Assembly: GCF_024363255.1 (NCBI RefSeq)
Contig: NZ_AP026070.1
Span: forward strand, 248,001 to 312,000
Source: Shewanella sp. NFH-SH190041
Lineage (GTDB): Bacteria > Pseudomonadota > Gammaproteobacteria > Enterobacterales > Shewanellaceae
DNA length: 64,000 bases
Direction of reading: 5' to 3'
Shown in pieces: positions 54,778-64,000 of this stretch. Within the stretch, counting starts at the first letter, position 1, and each line of letters begins with the position of its first letter. The translations under genes and the position numbers were made by a program. The notes below the pieces were generated by a model. It saw nothing but the letters and a program-made list of their open reading frames with translations. It had not been told where the DNA came from and made no database searches.

Positions 54778-56313
54778 CTAATTTTGCTTGTCTGGGAAGT
54801 ATTTTTGTACCAGCAGGCTGACTTCGGCATTAAAGGCAGCGAGGCGTTCTGGGTATGACATGGTGGCGATGTTGTCTGCTGCTGTAGCGACCTTAATATC
54901 CGGTAGTGATTCAATCATGCCGGCGGCGACAGTGGCATTGGTTACGCGGTCTATCATAATAAATCCACCTGTGGTGCGGCATTGTTGATATGTGCTCATA
55001 ATCCCCTGTTGGTGCAAGGTTACCGTTACACTGGCCACTTCATTAAGCTGGAGCATCTTCGCGGGATGAGGCGTCAGGCTATTAATATCCAGTCGGTGGT
55101 GAATATTGCTTATCTGACCCGAAATAGTTTGGCCACCAAGTTTAAACAGATACGGTTGCCCGATAATCAGCGCTGTGGCCGACATCCAGATAAGATTGGC
55201 GGTTACTGTATCAGTTACCTTAACGGCATCCGTGCTAGCCGCATGCTGGTTGTTGATCAGCATATCGCCCCGAGAAATATCTAATTCATCCTCTAACGTC
55301 AGAGTTATTGCCTGCCCTGTGATGGCCTTAGACAGATTACCATCAGCAGTGACAATGGCACTGACCCGGGACTGGCACCCAGAGGGCAGGACAGTGACAG
55401 TGTCCCCGGGTCTAATCGTGCCAGAGGCTATGGTGCCACAAAATCCCCTAAAGTCTGCTTCGGCGCGGTTTACCCACTGAACCGGAAAACGAAATGGCAT
55501 CTCGTGTTGCTGATCTTGCGATGGCCATAACCCCTCGCGCTGGCTGGCCAGGGGGATATTTTCCAGCGCTTGCATCAAGGTTGGATAATGAGAGGATGCG
55601 TCAGATGGCTCTGAGGATGGCAAAATATCATTGCTTTGTGTCGTTGCCGGTGTAAACCAAGGCATATGTGTGCTGGGGATGACAATGTTGTCACCCTTCA
55701 GGGCTGAAATCGGCATAAAATGAACGGTGGTGATATTTAATTGCTGGGCTAATTGACGATATTGGGCTGCAATGGTGTCGAAGACAGTTTGGCTGTAATC
55801 AACCAAATCCATTTTATTTACCGCCACAATCAGCTGTTTAATCCCCAATAAGCTAACAATACAAGAGTGGCGTTTAGTCTGTAACTGCACGCCTTTGCGG
55901 GCATCAATCAAAATAATGGCAAGTTCACAGTGAGATGCTCCGGTTGCCATATTGCGGGTATATTCTTCGTGGCCGGGGCAGTCAGCAATAACGAATTTAC
56001 GTTTATCGGTTGAGAAATATCGGTAGGCCACATCAATGGTAATCCCTTGTTCCCGTTCAGCTTGCAGGCCGTCAACCAATAGCGCCAGATCCAATGGGTG
56101 TTCTGCCCGATTGCCCTTTTGTGAGTCACGTTTAATGGCCGCGAGTTGATCGTCAAAAATCAGTTTTGAATCATGAAGCAGACGGCCAATCAGCGTGGAT
56201 TTGCCATCATCCACATTGCCACAGGTTAATAAACGCAAAATGGTCTTTTTTTCTTGCTGTTGTAGGTAGCCAAGAATATCGGTTTCAATCATTTGGGCTA
56301 TGTGCGCCATCAA
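54778..56313 (-). CDS. cysN: Sulfate adenylyltransferase subunit 1 (GTPase)
   Basis: A 511-residue translation-factor-like GTPase: G1 [10 protein letters not shown]3 [13 protein letters not shown]4 NKMDLVDY, followed by two beta-barrel domains. With CysD it makes adenosine 5'-phosphosulfate from ATP and sulfate, using GTP hydrolysis. It is longer than E. coli CysN (475) because of a low-complexity insert ([18 protein letters not shown]) after the G domain. No CysC-type APS kinase domain is fused. The start overlaps the cysD stop (ATGA). Confidence 0.95.
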   Translation of the reverse strand: MMAHIAQMIETDILGYLQQQEKKTILRLLTCGNVDDGKSTLIGRLLHDSKLIFDDQLAAIKRDSQKGNRAEHPLDLALLVDGLQAEREQGITIDVAYRYFSTDKRKFVIADCPGHEEYTRNMATGASHCELAIILIDARKGVQLQTKRHSCIVSLLGIKQLIVAVNKMDLVDYSQTVFDTIAAQYRQLAQQLNITTVHFMPISALKGDNIVIPSTHMPWFTPATTQSNDILPSSEPSDASSHYPTLMQALENIPLASQREGLWPSQDQQHEMPFRFPVQWVNRAEADFRGFCGTIASGTIRPGDTVTVLPSGCQSRVSAIVTADGNLSKAITGQAITLTLEDELDISRGDMLINNQHAASTDAVKVTDTVTANLIWMSATALIIGQPYLFKLGGQTISGQISNIHHRLDINSLTPHPAKMLQLNEVASVTVTLHQQGIMSTYQQCRTTGGFIMIDRVTNATVAAGMIESLPDIKVATAADNIATMSYPERLAAFNAEVSLLVQKYFPDKQN

Positions 56314-57224
56314 AAATACCCTTCAACTTTTTTCTTTTCCATCGAGCCACTGCTGTCATGGTCAATTGCTCTACCTTGCCGTTCAGAGGTGGTGGTAAGC
56401 AGCATTTCCTGAATAATATCCGGTAGCGTTTGGGCATGGGATGGGATGGCTCCGGTGAGGGGATAACAGCCTAGGGTGCGAAAACGTACCATGCGCTGTT
56501 GTACCGTTTCCCCATTAGCCAGTGGCATTCGCTCATCATCCACCATTATCAGCATGCCATCGCGTTCCACTACCGGACGCAGTGCAGCGCGGTAAAGTGG
56601 CACAGTATCGATTTTCTCCTGGTAGATATATTGCCAGATATCCAATTCAGTCCAGTTGGACAGGGGAAATACCCGGATACTTTCTCCTGGATGGATTCGG
56701 CAGTTACTCAGTTGCCACAGTTCTGGCCGCTGCTGTTTGGGGTTCCAGTGCTGGTGGCGGTCTCGAAAAGAATAGACTCGCTCTTTAGCGCGGGACTTTT
56801 CTTCATCCCGACGAGCACCGCCAAAGGCGGCATCAAAACCATAGTGGGTTAGCGCTTGTTTTAATGCGGCGGTTTTCATCACATCCGTATGTAAGGCTGA
56901 GCCGTGGATAAAGGGATTAATCCCTTGTTTCACTCCATCCGGATTAATGTGTACCAGTAATTCCATGCCCAGTTTGGCTGCCATATGGTCTCGAAATTCA
57001 ATCATTTCTTTAAATTTCCAGCCGGTATCAACATGTAGCAGGGGAAAAGGGGGCTTGGCAGGATAATAGGCTTTGGCGGCCAGATGCAGCATTACGCTGG
57101 AGTCTTTACCGATAGAGTAAAGCATCACCGGGTTTTCACATTCCGCGACGATCTCGCGGATGATATGGATGCTTTCAGCTTCAAGTTGTTGTAGGTGGGT
57201 CAGATGTTCAGGGGACAGATTCAT
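56310..57224 (-). CDS. cysD: Sulfate adenylyltransferase subunit 2
   Basis: A 304-residue PAPS-reductase-fold ATP pyrophosphatase with the PP-loop motif [13 protein letters not shown] and [18 protein letters not shown]. This is the catalytic subunit that adenylylates sulfate. The family length is about 302. It is 16 bp after cysQ and coupled to cysN by a 4-nt overlap, giving the order cysQ-cysD-cysN. Confidence 0.96.
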   Translation of the reverse strand: MNLSPEHLTHLQQLEAESIHIIREIVAECENPVMLYSIGKDSSVMLHLAAKAYYPAKPPFPLLHVDTGWKFKEMIEFRDHMAAKLGMELLVHINPDGVKQGINPFIHGSALHTDVMKTAALKQALTHYGFDAAFGGARRDEEKSRAKERVYSFRDRHQHWNPKQQRPELWQLSNCRIHPGESIRVFPLSNWTELDIWQYIYQEKIDTVPLYRAALRPVVERDGMLIMVDDERMPLANGETVQQRMVRFRTLGCYPLTGAIPSHAQTLPDIIQEMLLTTTSERQGRAIDHDSSGSMEKKKVEGYF

Positions 57225-57240
57225 TCAAATAATTGCAGTA

Positions 57241-58071
57241 TCAGGGTTGGCTTAATGCCATAAATGTATCGCGCCAGAGCGGGTCTGGACGGTTACAGAC
57301 AATAAAAAACGGGTTAAGTAAATCAGCTTTTTGGCCGTATTGCAGCGGGGTTAAATCTGGTTGCAGTACCTGGCCACCGGCCTGCTCGACAATCGCCTGC
57401 GCAGCGGCAGTATCCCACTCACAGGTGGGAGCCAGGCGGGGATACAGATGTGCACTGCCTTCCGCGACCAGACATAGTTTCAGTGATGACCCCATGGATA
57501 CGGCTGACACATGTTCCAGTGCGGCGGCAAATTGCGCCAGTGTGTCAGCCCCGTGGCGGCGACTGCCGACAATACGCCAGTTATCGCCACTCTGCGGTGT
57601 TGGCGCGACAGTTATTTCCCGGGGGGATTGCCCGGCATCAAGCCGAAATGCGCCTAGCCCCGCAGCGGCGTAATACAGCCGGTCGAGTGGCGGACAATAT
57701 ACCACGCCAAGCACGGCTTTGCCTTGATGGATAAGGGCGATGTTGACGGTAAACTCATCATTGCGCTGGATAAATTCTTTGGTGCCATCCAACGGGTCAA
57801 TCAACCAGTAGGTTTGCCACTGCCGGCGTAATGCCCAAGGTTGGGTTTGGGGATCTGATTCTTCTGACAGCACAGGATAATCACTGATTTGCCCTAGCGC
57901 CGTAACAATGACCTTGTGTGCGGCTAAATCTGCCTCGGTTACCGGGCTGGCATCTTGCTTTTGGTAGCGGGCAAAATCAGTGTGGTACACCGCCATAATG
58001 GCATCACCTGCCTGCCGGGCAATATGAATTGTTTGGTTCAGCAGCTGTTGCATCTGAGCAATATCCTTCAA
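57241..58071 (-). CDS. cysQ: 3'(2'),5'-bisphosphate nucleotidase
   Basis: A 276-residue inositol monophosphatase-fold enzyme: metal-binding EADLAAH and SEESDP, the IDPLDGTKEFI motif, and WDTAAAQAIVEQAGG near the C terminus. It hydrolyses 3'-phosphoadenosine 5'-phosphate, the toxic by-product of PAPS use, and may act on PAPS. It is first gene of the cysQDN set. cysC and cysH are not in the window. Confidence 0.94.
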   Translation of the reverse strand: MKDIAQMQQLLNQTIHIARQAGDAIMAVYHTDFARYQKQDASPVTEADLAAHKVIVTALGQISDYPVLSEESDPQTQPWALRRQWQTYWLIDPLDGTKEFIQRNDEFTVNIALIHQGKAVLGVVYCPPLDRLYYAAAGLGAFRLDAGQSPREITVAPTPQSGDNWRIVGSRRHGADTLAQFAAALEHVSAVSMGSSLKLCLVAEGSAHLYPRLAPTCEWDTAAAQAIVEQAGGQVLQPDLTPLQYGQKADLLNPFFIVCNRPDPLWRDTFMALSQP

Positions 58072-58159
58072 CCTGAATCAGTTTGAATGACTGTACCATT
58101 CCCGTATAGCGCTGACACCCTTTTAGCTTTTAACTGATATTGTCGCGGTAGATATTTTT

Positions 58160-58790
58160 TTGCTATTCGTGGTAGGTCGTTGTTAGCAGTTAAAACACCA
58201 AAAGCTACCACCACAAAGGACATAAAGAGCACGAAGAAGAGCACAATCACAAGCTAGAACTTGTTGTCTTTTTTTATTTTTCCCTTCGTGAACTTCGTGT
58301 AGCAAACGCAGTTTGCGCTTCGTGGTAGGTCGCTGTTAGTCGTTAAAAAAAACAAAATCTATCACCACAAAGGACACGAAGAGCACGAAGAAGAACAAAA
58401 TTACAAGCTAAGATTGTGCTCTGTTCTTACGCTTTTCTTTATTTTTCCCTTCGTGCACTTCGTGTAGTAAACGTAGTTTACGCTTCGTGGTAGGTCGCTG
58501 TTAGTCGTTAAAAAACCAAAAGCTATCACCACAAAGGACACGAAGAGCACGAAGAAGTGCAAAATCACAAGCTAAGATTGTGCTCTGTTCTTACGCTTTT
58601 CTTTATTTTTCCCTTCGTGCACTTCGTGCAGCAAACGCAGTTTGCGCTTCGTGGTAGGTCGCTGTTAGTCGTTAAAAAAACAAAAGCTATCACCACAAAG
58701 GACACGAAGAGCACGAAGAAGAGCAAAATCACAAGCTAAGATTGTGCTCTGTTCTTACTCTTACTTTTTTCTTTATTTTTCCCTTCGTGG
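58160..58790. repeat. Second array of CACGAAG-family repeats
   Basis: Four units begin at about 58198, 58352, 58516 and 58680 with spacing of 154, 164 and 164 bp, in the same orientation as the 53.8 kb array. Some units share GGACACGAAGAGCACGAAGA and CTTCGTGTAGCAAACGCAG with it. The period is shorter than 171, mainly in the middle. The two arrays form direct repeats on either side of cysQDN. Confidence 0.88.
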
Positions 58791-58814
58791 TGTTCCGCTT
58801 TTGGCTTTTTGCTG

Positions 58815-60203
58815 TTAAACCATAAACTCCAGCGTATGTTGGTTAAAGTTGCTTAGACTGGGGAAAAGATCCAACAGCTCAGAGTCTGATGCGCCAAACC
58901 ATCTAGCCAAAGTGGCAAAATACTGCTCATTACTCACTTGGGGAATTAACCGGCCACCGCCAACATCAAAAGGGCTACCCAAGCGCTGCTCCATCAGTGA
59001 GCCATAAATCTCCCCGCCTTTGACTGCGCCGCCCATTACCAGTTGATTGCCAGCCCAGCCATGGTCGGTACCATCACCATTAGACGTTAATGTGCGGCCA
59101 AAATCAGACATGGTAAATGTGGTGACACTATCACGCATACCTAATTGCCCTAATGCGGCATCAAACTCGCTAAAACCATTAGCTAACTCAGCCAATAACC
59201 CTGGGTGCTTAGTATTTTGATCATCATGGGTATCAAAGCCGCCCATAGTGACAAAAAATAGCTGCCGCTTAACACCAAACTGACTCTGCACCGAGAGTGT
59301 ACGGGCTACCGCCTTAAGCTTATTAGATAAGCTGGTATCACTAAATTGATCAGTAAAATCAGTTGCCCCGCCTAAGGCTGCATTTAACTGCTCCGTATTG
59401 GCCACTGCACGGGTTAACTTCTGGCTATAAGCCATGGCCAGCGGGTGGGTAGCATTGGCAAACATCTTCTCCAGTTCAGCCCGAAATGCTAAGCGATCAG
59501 GATGGGTACTGTTATAAGCATGAATAGGGGTAATACCCGCGGTGCTCATAGCAAAGGGTGTTGCTTGGGTACCAGTTTGCCAAAGATTAGTGCCGGCCAG
59601 AGAAATATTGCTGGCATAAGATTGGCTCTGCTCAAGCAATTCTAATAGCCGTGCCCCCCAACCATAGTTAAGTGAGGCTTTTTCTCGACCCTGCATCCAG
59701 GTAGCTTGCTGATCATTATGAGAGAAAAGATGCTTAGGTATCGCAGCAGACTTTGCTTGATACTCTGCAAGAGTAATGGGGCTGATAAGGCTGCCGACTC
59801 CGCCAACAGCGGCAAGGCGCTGTTGTAAAAACAGTGACTCAAGCGGTGCCAGCGCAGGATGTAGACCTACTCCATCATTAATGGCCGTGAGCGGGCTTAA
59901 CGCAATGGCATTGGTAGCCGCTAGGTTTTGTTTGCTGTCTTGATAGCTGGCAAGGGATTCGCCAGCCAACGGCAACAACATATTGAATGAGTCATTACCA
60001 CCCATTAAAAAAATGCATACTAAGGCTTTATTGTCATCCAACTGCTGTTGCCCAATGGCGGATGAATTAGTGTTTGTTTTTTGGCTATTTTTGTTATGAA
60101 TCAGCCCTTGCAGCGCCTGTAATTGCAAACTGGTTAATGCCGCCAGAGATACGCCACCTTTAAGGCAAAAATGTAAAAATGCACGCCGGTTAGTTGCTGT
60201 CAT
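58815..60203 (-). CDS. DUF1501 family protein, probably Tat-exported
   Basis: A 462-residue protein with a twin-arginine signal (NRRAFLHFCLKGG). DUF1501 features: IFLMGGNDSFNMLLPL near the N terminus, MGGFDTHDDQN in the middle, and FTMSDFGRTLTSNGDGTDHGWAGNQLVMGG near the C terminus, resembling the metal site of the alkaline phosphatase/sulfatase superfamily. The function is not established. It is paired with DUF1800 84 bp upstream, a very widespread pairing, so the two probably work together in the envelope. Confidence 0.88.
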   Translation of the reverse strand: MTATNRRAFLHFCLKGGVSLAALTSLQLQALQGLIHNKNSQKTNTNSSAIGQQQLDDNKALVCIFLMGGNDSFNMLLPLAGESLASYQDSKQNLAATNAIALSPLTAINDGVGLHPALAPLESLFLQQRLAAVGGVGSLISPITLAEYQAKSAAIPKHLFSHNDQQATWMQGREKASLNYGWGARLLELLEQSQSYASNISLAGTNLWQTGTQATPFAMSTAGITPIHAYNSTHPDRLAFRAELEKMFANATHPLAMAYSQKLTRAVANTEQLNAALGGATDFTDQFSDTSLSNKLKAVARTLSVQSQFGVKRQLFFVTMGGFDTHDDQNTKHPGLLAELANGFSEFDAALGQLGMRDSVTTFTMSDFGRTLTSNGDGTDHGWAGNQLVMGGAVKGGEIYGSLMEQRLGSPFDVGGGRLIPQVSNEQYFATLARWFGASDSELLDLFPSLSNFNQHTLEFMV

Positions 60204-60287
60204 TACTCACTCCTTACGGATAGTCAAAACCATTCTCCTGGCAAACCATATTGACCCGGATAATAGGCTTAATTAGGTTGCAGGTGA

Positions 60288-62273
60288 TCAGTGTTGCAAT
60301 ACATATTCTGGCGATACTGAAATGGTAAACAGCAGGAAGCCGACTTTTTCATAATCGGGCCAATTAGCAAAAATATTGTGGGTATTGATCAGGGTTTGAC
60401 GCATTGCCACTGACATACGGCCACTGAAGAACAGCACATTGTAGTGATCCAATAGGGCATCTAACCCCTGATTATTCAGGCGATCAACATGGGGCTGCAG
60501 TGTTAAGAGAATGGTGTTTTCGTGGGGATTGTTGGCGAGTTCTTTTATTCGCCAAACTTGATAGGAAAATTGATGATTGAGCTGTCCAATTAAGGTGGCG
60601 TCATTGGCAATTTGCAACTCAGGTGCGACTAAAGGGGCGTTAAGAGAAGAGTTAAAAGGCGAAGTAGGTTGCCAGTCCTGCAATTCAGATGGTTGATAGT
60701 CGGGTCGGAAGAAATTGAACACGGAAGGAGAGCCTAATGGAACTTGGCCATGACTGTTTTGTGACCACACATAAAACCAATCACTGGCACTGGCGGCATT
60801 CAGTTCTCGCCAAAATTGCACTGTACGTAGCAGTGGCTCACGAATTTTGCCTGAATATTGCAATACGCCGCTGGGGTGGCGAGCTTCATCATCTAGCAAA
60901 ATTGCTTTGATGACGGCAGCTAAATCGCCGCGAACGCCTTCGCCGTTATCAGTGAACACATCTGCAACCCGTTTAACATACTGAGGGGTTGGGTTAGAGG
61001 TGACTAAGCGTTGAATTAACTGCTTGCTGATAAAGGGGGGGACATTGGGATGATAAAACAGGTTATCTAGTGCCTGATCTAAATCTTGGTGTGCGCTTTG
61101 TCCGGCTGGTAAGACAGTGCTATTAAGCAGGATTTTTTTACCTTTATCATGAAACTCTTCCCATGGCTGCATGGAGTCAATAAAGTTGCGTGGCCATTTC
61201 CAGGATGTGGAACCGGCATAAGTCCAGCCGGTAAAAACATGGGCAAAACCGGTGATTTGATCTTGGCTATAAGTGGGAATGTGGTTGCCATTGTCATCTA
61301 ATTTTGGTGTACCATCTTGATTTAACTGTACTAAGCCAATGGTGAATAGTTGCATCACCTCTCGCGCATAGTTTTCATCTGGGCGAGTATTCTTTGCTGT
61401 ATCGGGCTTTTTATTACCTAAGTGGCTTAAATAGGTGCCCATAATGGGGGACAGAGTGATAGCTTCCAAGAGATCACGGAAATTACCAAAAGCATCTTGA
61501 CCAAGTTGATCATAATAGTGGGCCATGCCAATAGGATTGGCTACCAAAGTGTCACTACCGGTATCTGATACCACAAATATTTCACTTAAAGCAAAAGCAA
61601 TCCGTTGGCGCAGTTGATCCTGTGCACTTAATGTTGCCTGCCACCAAGCATTTATGAGAGAGACATGGTGAGGTCTATCCGTACCTGGTTCATTGAAAAC
61701 TAAAGGAGTATGCAGTGTTGCCGGTTGTTCAATTTGGCTCGATAGCCACTCCTGTTCATCTAAGCCTATTGCTGCTTGAATTTCATCCGAAGTAGGCCCC
61801 ATCGTAGCTTGATGCAACAAGTGCGCAGCCTCAAATTTATCCATACCGTAATGACTTGAAAAGCTGATTTCTGCGTTGGTTGATGCACCATCATCATCTG
61901 TGACAGTTACCTGAAAACGGTAACTAGAGGAATCGCTATTTTCGCCATTATCTATTTCAGGCAGCATAAAACTGAGTTGCAGGCCATCCTGGCCAGATAA
62001 TTCCAGTGTGGGTCCGGCTATTTGTTGCCACTGAATTTGGTTGGTACTGCCATCAGGATCATTAGCTTGAGCGGTTAGCGTATGGCTGCGCCCTTGGCGC
62101 AAACTGGCATGAATAGGTGAGATGGAAACAATAGGGGGAATATTTTGGCTAACAATGATCTCAGCCTGAGAAGTTTTGTCAGACTCAGACCCGCAGCCAG
62201 CGAGTAGACAGCTAACAGCTAAGAAAATAGTAAGTCTGCGACCTGTCATATCCATGTAGAGAGTTATATCCAT
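60288..62273 (-). CDS. DUF1800 family lipoprotein with N-terminal PKD/Ig-like domain
   Basis: A 661-residue protein with a lipobox (SCLLAGC) and a beta-sandwich domain of about 110 residues (PPIVSISP to YRFQVTVTDDDGAS, PKD/cadherin-like). The DUF1800 region follows, with EAAHLLHQATMGPTSDEI, NYAREVMQLFTIGL and HPNVPPFISKQLIQRLVTSNP. The first ATG has AAGGA six bases upstream; two later ATGs are possible. DUF1800 has no firmly known function. Its linkage to DUF1501 suggests a shared extracytoplasmic role. Confidence 0.88.
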   Translation of the reverse strand: MDITLYMDMTGRRLTIFLAVSCLLAGCGSESDKTSQAEIIVSQNIPPIVSISPIHASLRQGRSHTLTAQANDPDGSTNQIQWQQIAGPTLELSGQDGLQLSFMLPEIDNGENSDSSSYRFQVTVTDDDGASTNAEISFSSHYGMDKFEAAHLLHQATMGPTSDEIQAAIGLDEQEWLSSQIEQPATLHTPLVFNEPGTDRPHHVSLINAWWQATLSAQDQLRQRIAFALSEIFVVSDTGSDTLVANPIGMAHYYDQLGQDAFGNFRDLLEAITLSPIMGTYLSHLGNKKPDTAKNTRPDENYAREVMQLFTIGLVQLNQDGTPKLDDNGNHIPTYSQDQITGFAHVFTGWTYAGSTSWKWPRNFIDSMQPWEEFHDKGKKILLNSTVLPAGQSAHQDLDQALDNLFYHPNVPPFISKQLIQRLVTSNPTPQYVKRVADVFTDNGEGVRGDLAAVIKAILLDDEARHPSGVLQYSGKIREPLLRTVQFWRELNAASASDWFYVWSQNSHGQVPLGSPSVFNFFRPDYQPSELQDWQPTSPFNSSLNAPLVAPELQIANDATLIGQLNHQFSYQVWRIKELANNPHENTILLTLQPHVDRLNNQGLDALLDHYNVLFFSGRMSVAMRQTLINTHNIFANWPDYEKVGFLLFTISVSPEYVLQH

Positions 62274-62428
62274 ATAGCGTCCTTATGATCGAAAATCATT
62301 GTTTGCTAATGGCTTAACTGGCAAACACCTTGAGAAAATGTTGCATCTTTAGGAATGTTTAAGGAAAACAGTGTCAGTTAAGCTATGGATATAACATCGT
62401 CAGACGAGGAGATTTCTTGAGGATAAAT

Positions 62429-63595
62429 TTAATCACCACCAAATAAATCACGGGTGTAAACTTTATCCATAACATCATTGAGTTCATCAACCATACGATT
62501 GGATACAATCACATCAGATAAGTCTTTAAACTCAGCTAGATCAGTAATCACTTTTGAATTAAAAAATTCAACTTCATTTAGTACCGGCTCATAGACAATT
62601 ACTTCGATACCTTTGGCCTTAATACGTTTCATTACTCCTTGAATGGCTGAAGTGCGGAAATTATCAGAACCAGATTTCATAATTAGGCGGTAAATACCAA
62701 CAACTTTTGGTTGTTTAGTTATGATTGCATTAGCGATAAAATCTTTTCTAGTGGTATTTGCATCAACAATAGCGCGAATAATATTATTGGGTACAGTATT
62801 ATAATTAGCTAATAGTTGTTTGGTATCCTTGGGTAAGCAATAGCCACCATAACCAAAAGAGGGGTTATTATAATGGCTCCCAATACGAGGATCTAATCCA
62901 ACACCTTTAATTATTTGTTTGCTATCCAATCTATAAGTTTGTGCATAACTATCAAGTTCATTAAAATAAGCAACTCGCATAGCTAGATAGGTATTGGAAA
63001 ATAACTTAACAGCTTCGGCTTCAGTGGAGTCAGTAAATAAGACTGGAATGTCTTTTTTAATTGCCGCCTCAACTAGTAAATTAGCAAAAATTTTAGCTCG
63101 TTCGGTTTTTTCACCTATGATAATGCGAGAAGGATATAGATTATCATAAAGTGCTTTACCCTCACGTAAAAATTCAGGTGAGAAAATAATATTATCGCAA
63201 TTGAATTTTTCTTTAATAGCTTTGGTATAACCAACCGGTACCGTAGATTTAATAATCATCACAGCCTTAGGGTTAATCTCCATTACCTGTTTGATGATTG
63301 ATTCTACACTAGATGTATTAAAATAATTAGTTTCTACATCATAATCAGTAGGTGTGGCAATAATAACAAAATCAGCATCTTTATAAGCAAACTCTGCATC
63401 TAGTGTAGCAAATAAGTTTAAATTTTTTTGAGCTAAAAAGCTTTCGATTTCAGTATCTGCAATAGGTGATATTTTATCATTAATTAAATCTACTTTTTCT
63501 TGAATAACGTCAACAGCAATAACTTCATTATGCTGAGACAAAAGTACAGCATTAGATAGTCCAACATATCCTGTACCAGCAATAGCAATTTTCAT
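62429..63595 (-). CDS. ugd: UDP-glucose 6-dehydrogenase
   Basis: A 388-residue dehydrogenase of the short E. coli-like form: NAD site [16 protein letters not shown], catalytic Cys in [14 protein letters not shown], and the C-terminal domain with [13 protein letters not shown]. It oxidises UDP-glucose to UDP-glucuronate for surface polysaccharide. It is AT-rich and stands next to a glycosyltransferase fragment at the window edge, so a polysaccharide locus continues outside. Confidence 0.93.
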   Translation of the reverse strand: MKIAIAGTGYVGLSNAVLLSQHNEVIAVDVIQEKVDLINDKISPIADTEIESFLAQKNLNLFATLDAEFAYKDADFVIIATPTDYDVETNYFNTSSVESIIKQVMEINPKAVMIIKSTVPVGYTKAIKEKFNCDNIIFSPEFLREGKALYDNLYPSRIIIGEKTERAKIFANLLVEAAIKKDIPVLFTDSTEAEAVKLFSNTYLAMRVAYFNELDSYAQTYRLDSKQIIKGVGLDPRIGSHYNNPSFGYGGYCLPKDTKQLLANYNTVPNNIIRAIVDANTTRKDFIANAIITKQPKVVGIYRLIMKSGSDNFRTSAIQGVMKRIKAKGIEVIVYEPVLNEVEFFNSKVITDLAEFKDLSDVIVSNRMVDELNDVMDKVYTRDLFGGD

Positions 63596-63702
63596 TTTTA
63601 AAATACCATATCAAAAATAAATAATAAAATTATAGTTTTAAACTTTACAAGAAATTATCTTAAAATATTTCGTATTTAAACTAAGTGTAAGTGTCTTTCA
63701 AT

Positions 63703-64000
63703 CTATTTACTGATGCTTAAATTTATTATTTTATTAGCAATCATATCTATTGACAATTGTTTATATAAATCTGTTTTATCATATGGGGTTGGTTTTTGTT
63801 GTTTAAGAACATTAAGGGTTGTTTCTAGAAATTGATTATCATCTACTACGTATGCGTTGGGTGAAAATTTACTTGCATATACGACGTCACCAACTTTTCG
63901 TGAAACAACAGGTAAATTTATTGCCATTGCTTCTTTAAAAACTTGTGGCGATCCTTCTCGATCTGATGTTAATAACATTATTTTGGAGTTAGAAAATAAT
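63703..64000 (-). CDS. Glycosyltransferase family 4, C-terminal part
   Basis: The frame is open to the window edge, so this is only the C-terminal 98 residues. The visible part, with MLLTSDREGSPQVFKEAMA, then LPVVSRKVGDV, is the donor-binding segment of GT4/GT-B glycosyltransferases (EGxPxxxxEAMA and GG/GDxxE-like region). It probably acts in exopolysaccharide or LPS synthesis with ugd downstream on the same strand. Donor and acceptor are unknown. Confidence 0.85.
   Translation of the reverse strand, partial: LFSNSKIMLLTSDREGSPQVFKEAMAINLPVVSRKVGDVVYASKFSPNAYVVDDNQFLETTLNVLKQQKPTPYDKTDLYKQLSIDMIANKIINLSISK

Overview
The window looks like chromosomal DNA of a marine gammaproteobacterium, most likely Shewanella or a close relative. 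The basis is recognition of gene content and order: coaD and mutM near LPS genes, a tup-mob-moe-moa operon divergent from an NtrC-type two-component system, yhhQ, menF, and gor close to prlC. No database search was run, so the species is not assigned.

Layout. (1) 0-6.4 kb: end of an LPS/capsule locus (GT25, WavE-like transferase, two nucleotidyltransferases, EcbF/BcbF-type phosphatase), coaD and a Wzi-like outer membrane protein. (2) 6.5-17.4 kb: mutM, then tupA-tupB-tupC-mobA-mobB/moeA-moaA, which reads as one tungstate-uptake and molybdenum-cofactor operon. It is divergent from a sigma54-type response regulator and its kinase, and a good -24/-12 element precedes tupA. (3) 17.4-21.7 kb: two tandem Fur-box-controlled RyhB-like sRNAs, a GNAT gene with yhhQ, menF and a pilin-like gene. 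(4) 22.1-26.1 kb: a decayed island with an AvcD-type antiviral dCMP deaminase, a 56-codon ORF/leader at the place where the inhibitor AvcI is expected, two merged IS3-family remnants and a broken integrase. (5) 26.1-46 kb: gor, prlC, two outer membrane proteins, an RND pump pair, yfcE, an AbgT transporter, a lytic transglycosylase, and rlmJ/rsmJ. (6) 46.7-53.5 kb: an STM4011-STM4015-type cluster with two leucine-rich-repeat-like paralogues, an ATP-grasp-like protein, a HAD phosphatase, a sulfatase-fold hydrolase and two radical SAM enzymes, the last five genes overlapping. (7) 53.5-64 kb: a MITE, cysQ-cysD-cysN between two direct-repeat arrays, a DUF1501/DUF1800 pair, ugd and a truncated glycosyltransferase.

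A family of intergenic repeats built on CACGAAG occurs at about 31.6, 39.8, 43.5, 53.8 and 58.2 kb. At 53.9-54.7 kb it forms five tandem units with an exact 171-bp period. At 40.1 and 44.0 kb it carries a second, nested repeat as a 173-bp inverted pair around the abgT-transglycosylase segment.

The best candidates for little-described biology are the STM4011-4015 cluster, whose two scaffold-like proteins differ in their acidic linkers but share the same last six residues (YVSVAE), and the avcD locus with its strongly expressed small ORF and a hairpin covering the avcD ribosome binding site. The tandem RyhB pair and the sigma54 control of tungstate/molybdenum genes are the most useful regulatory observations.
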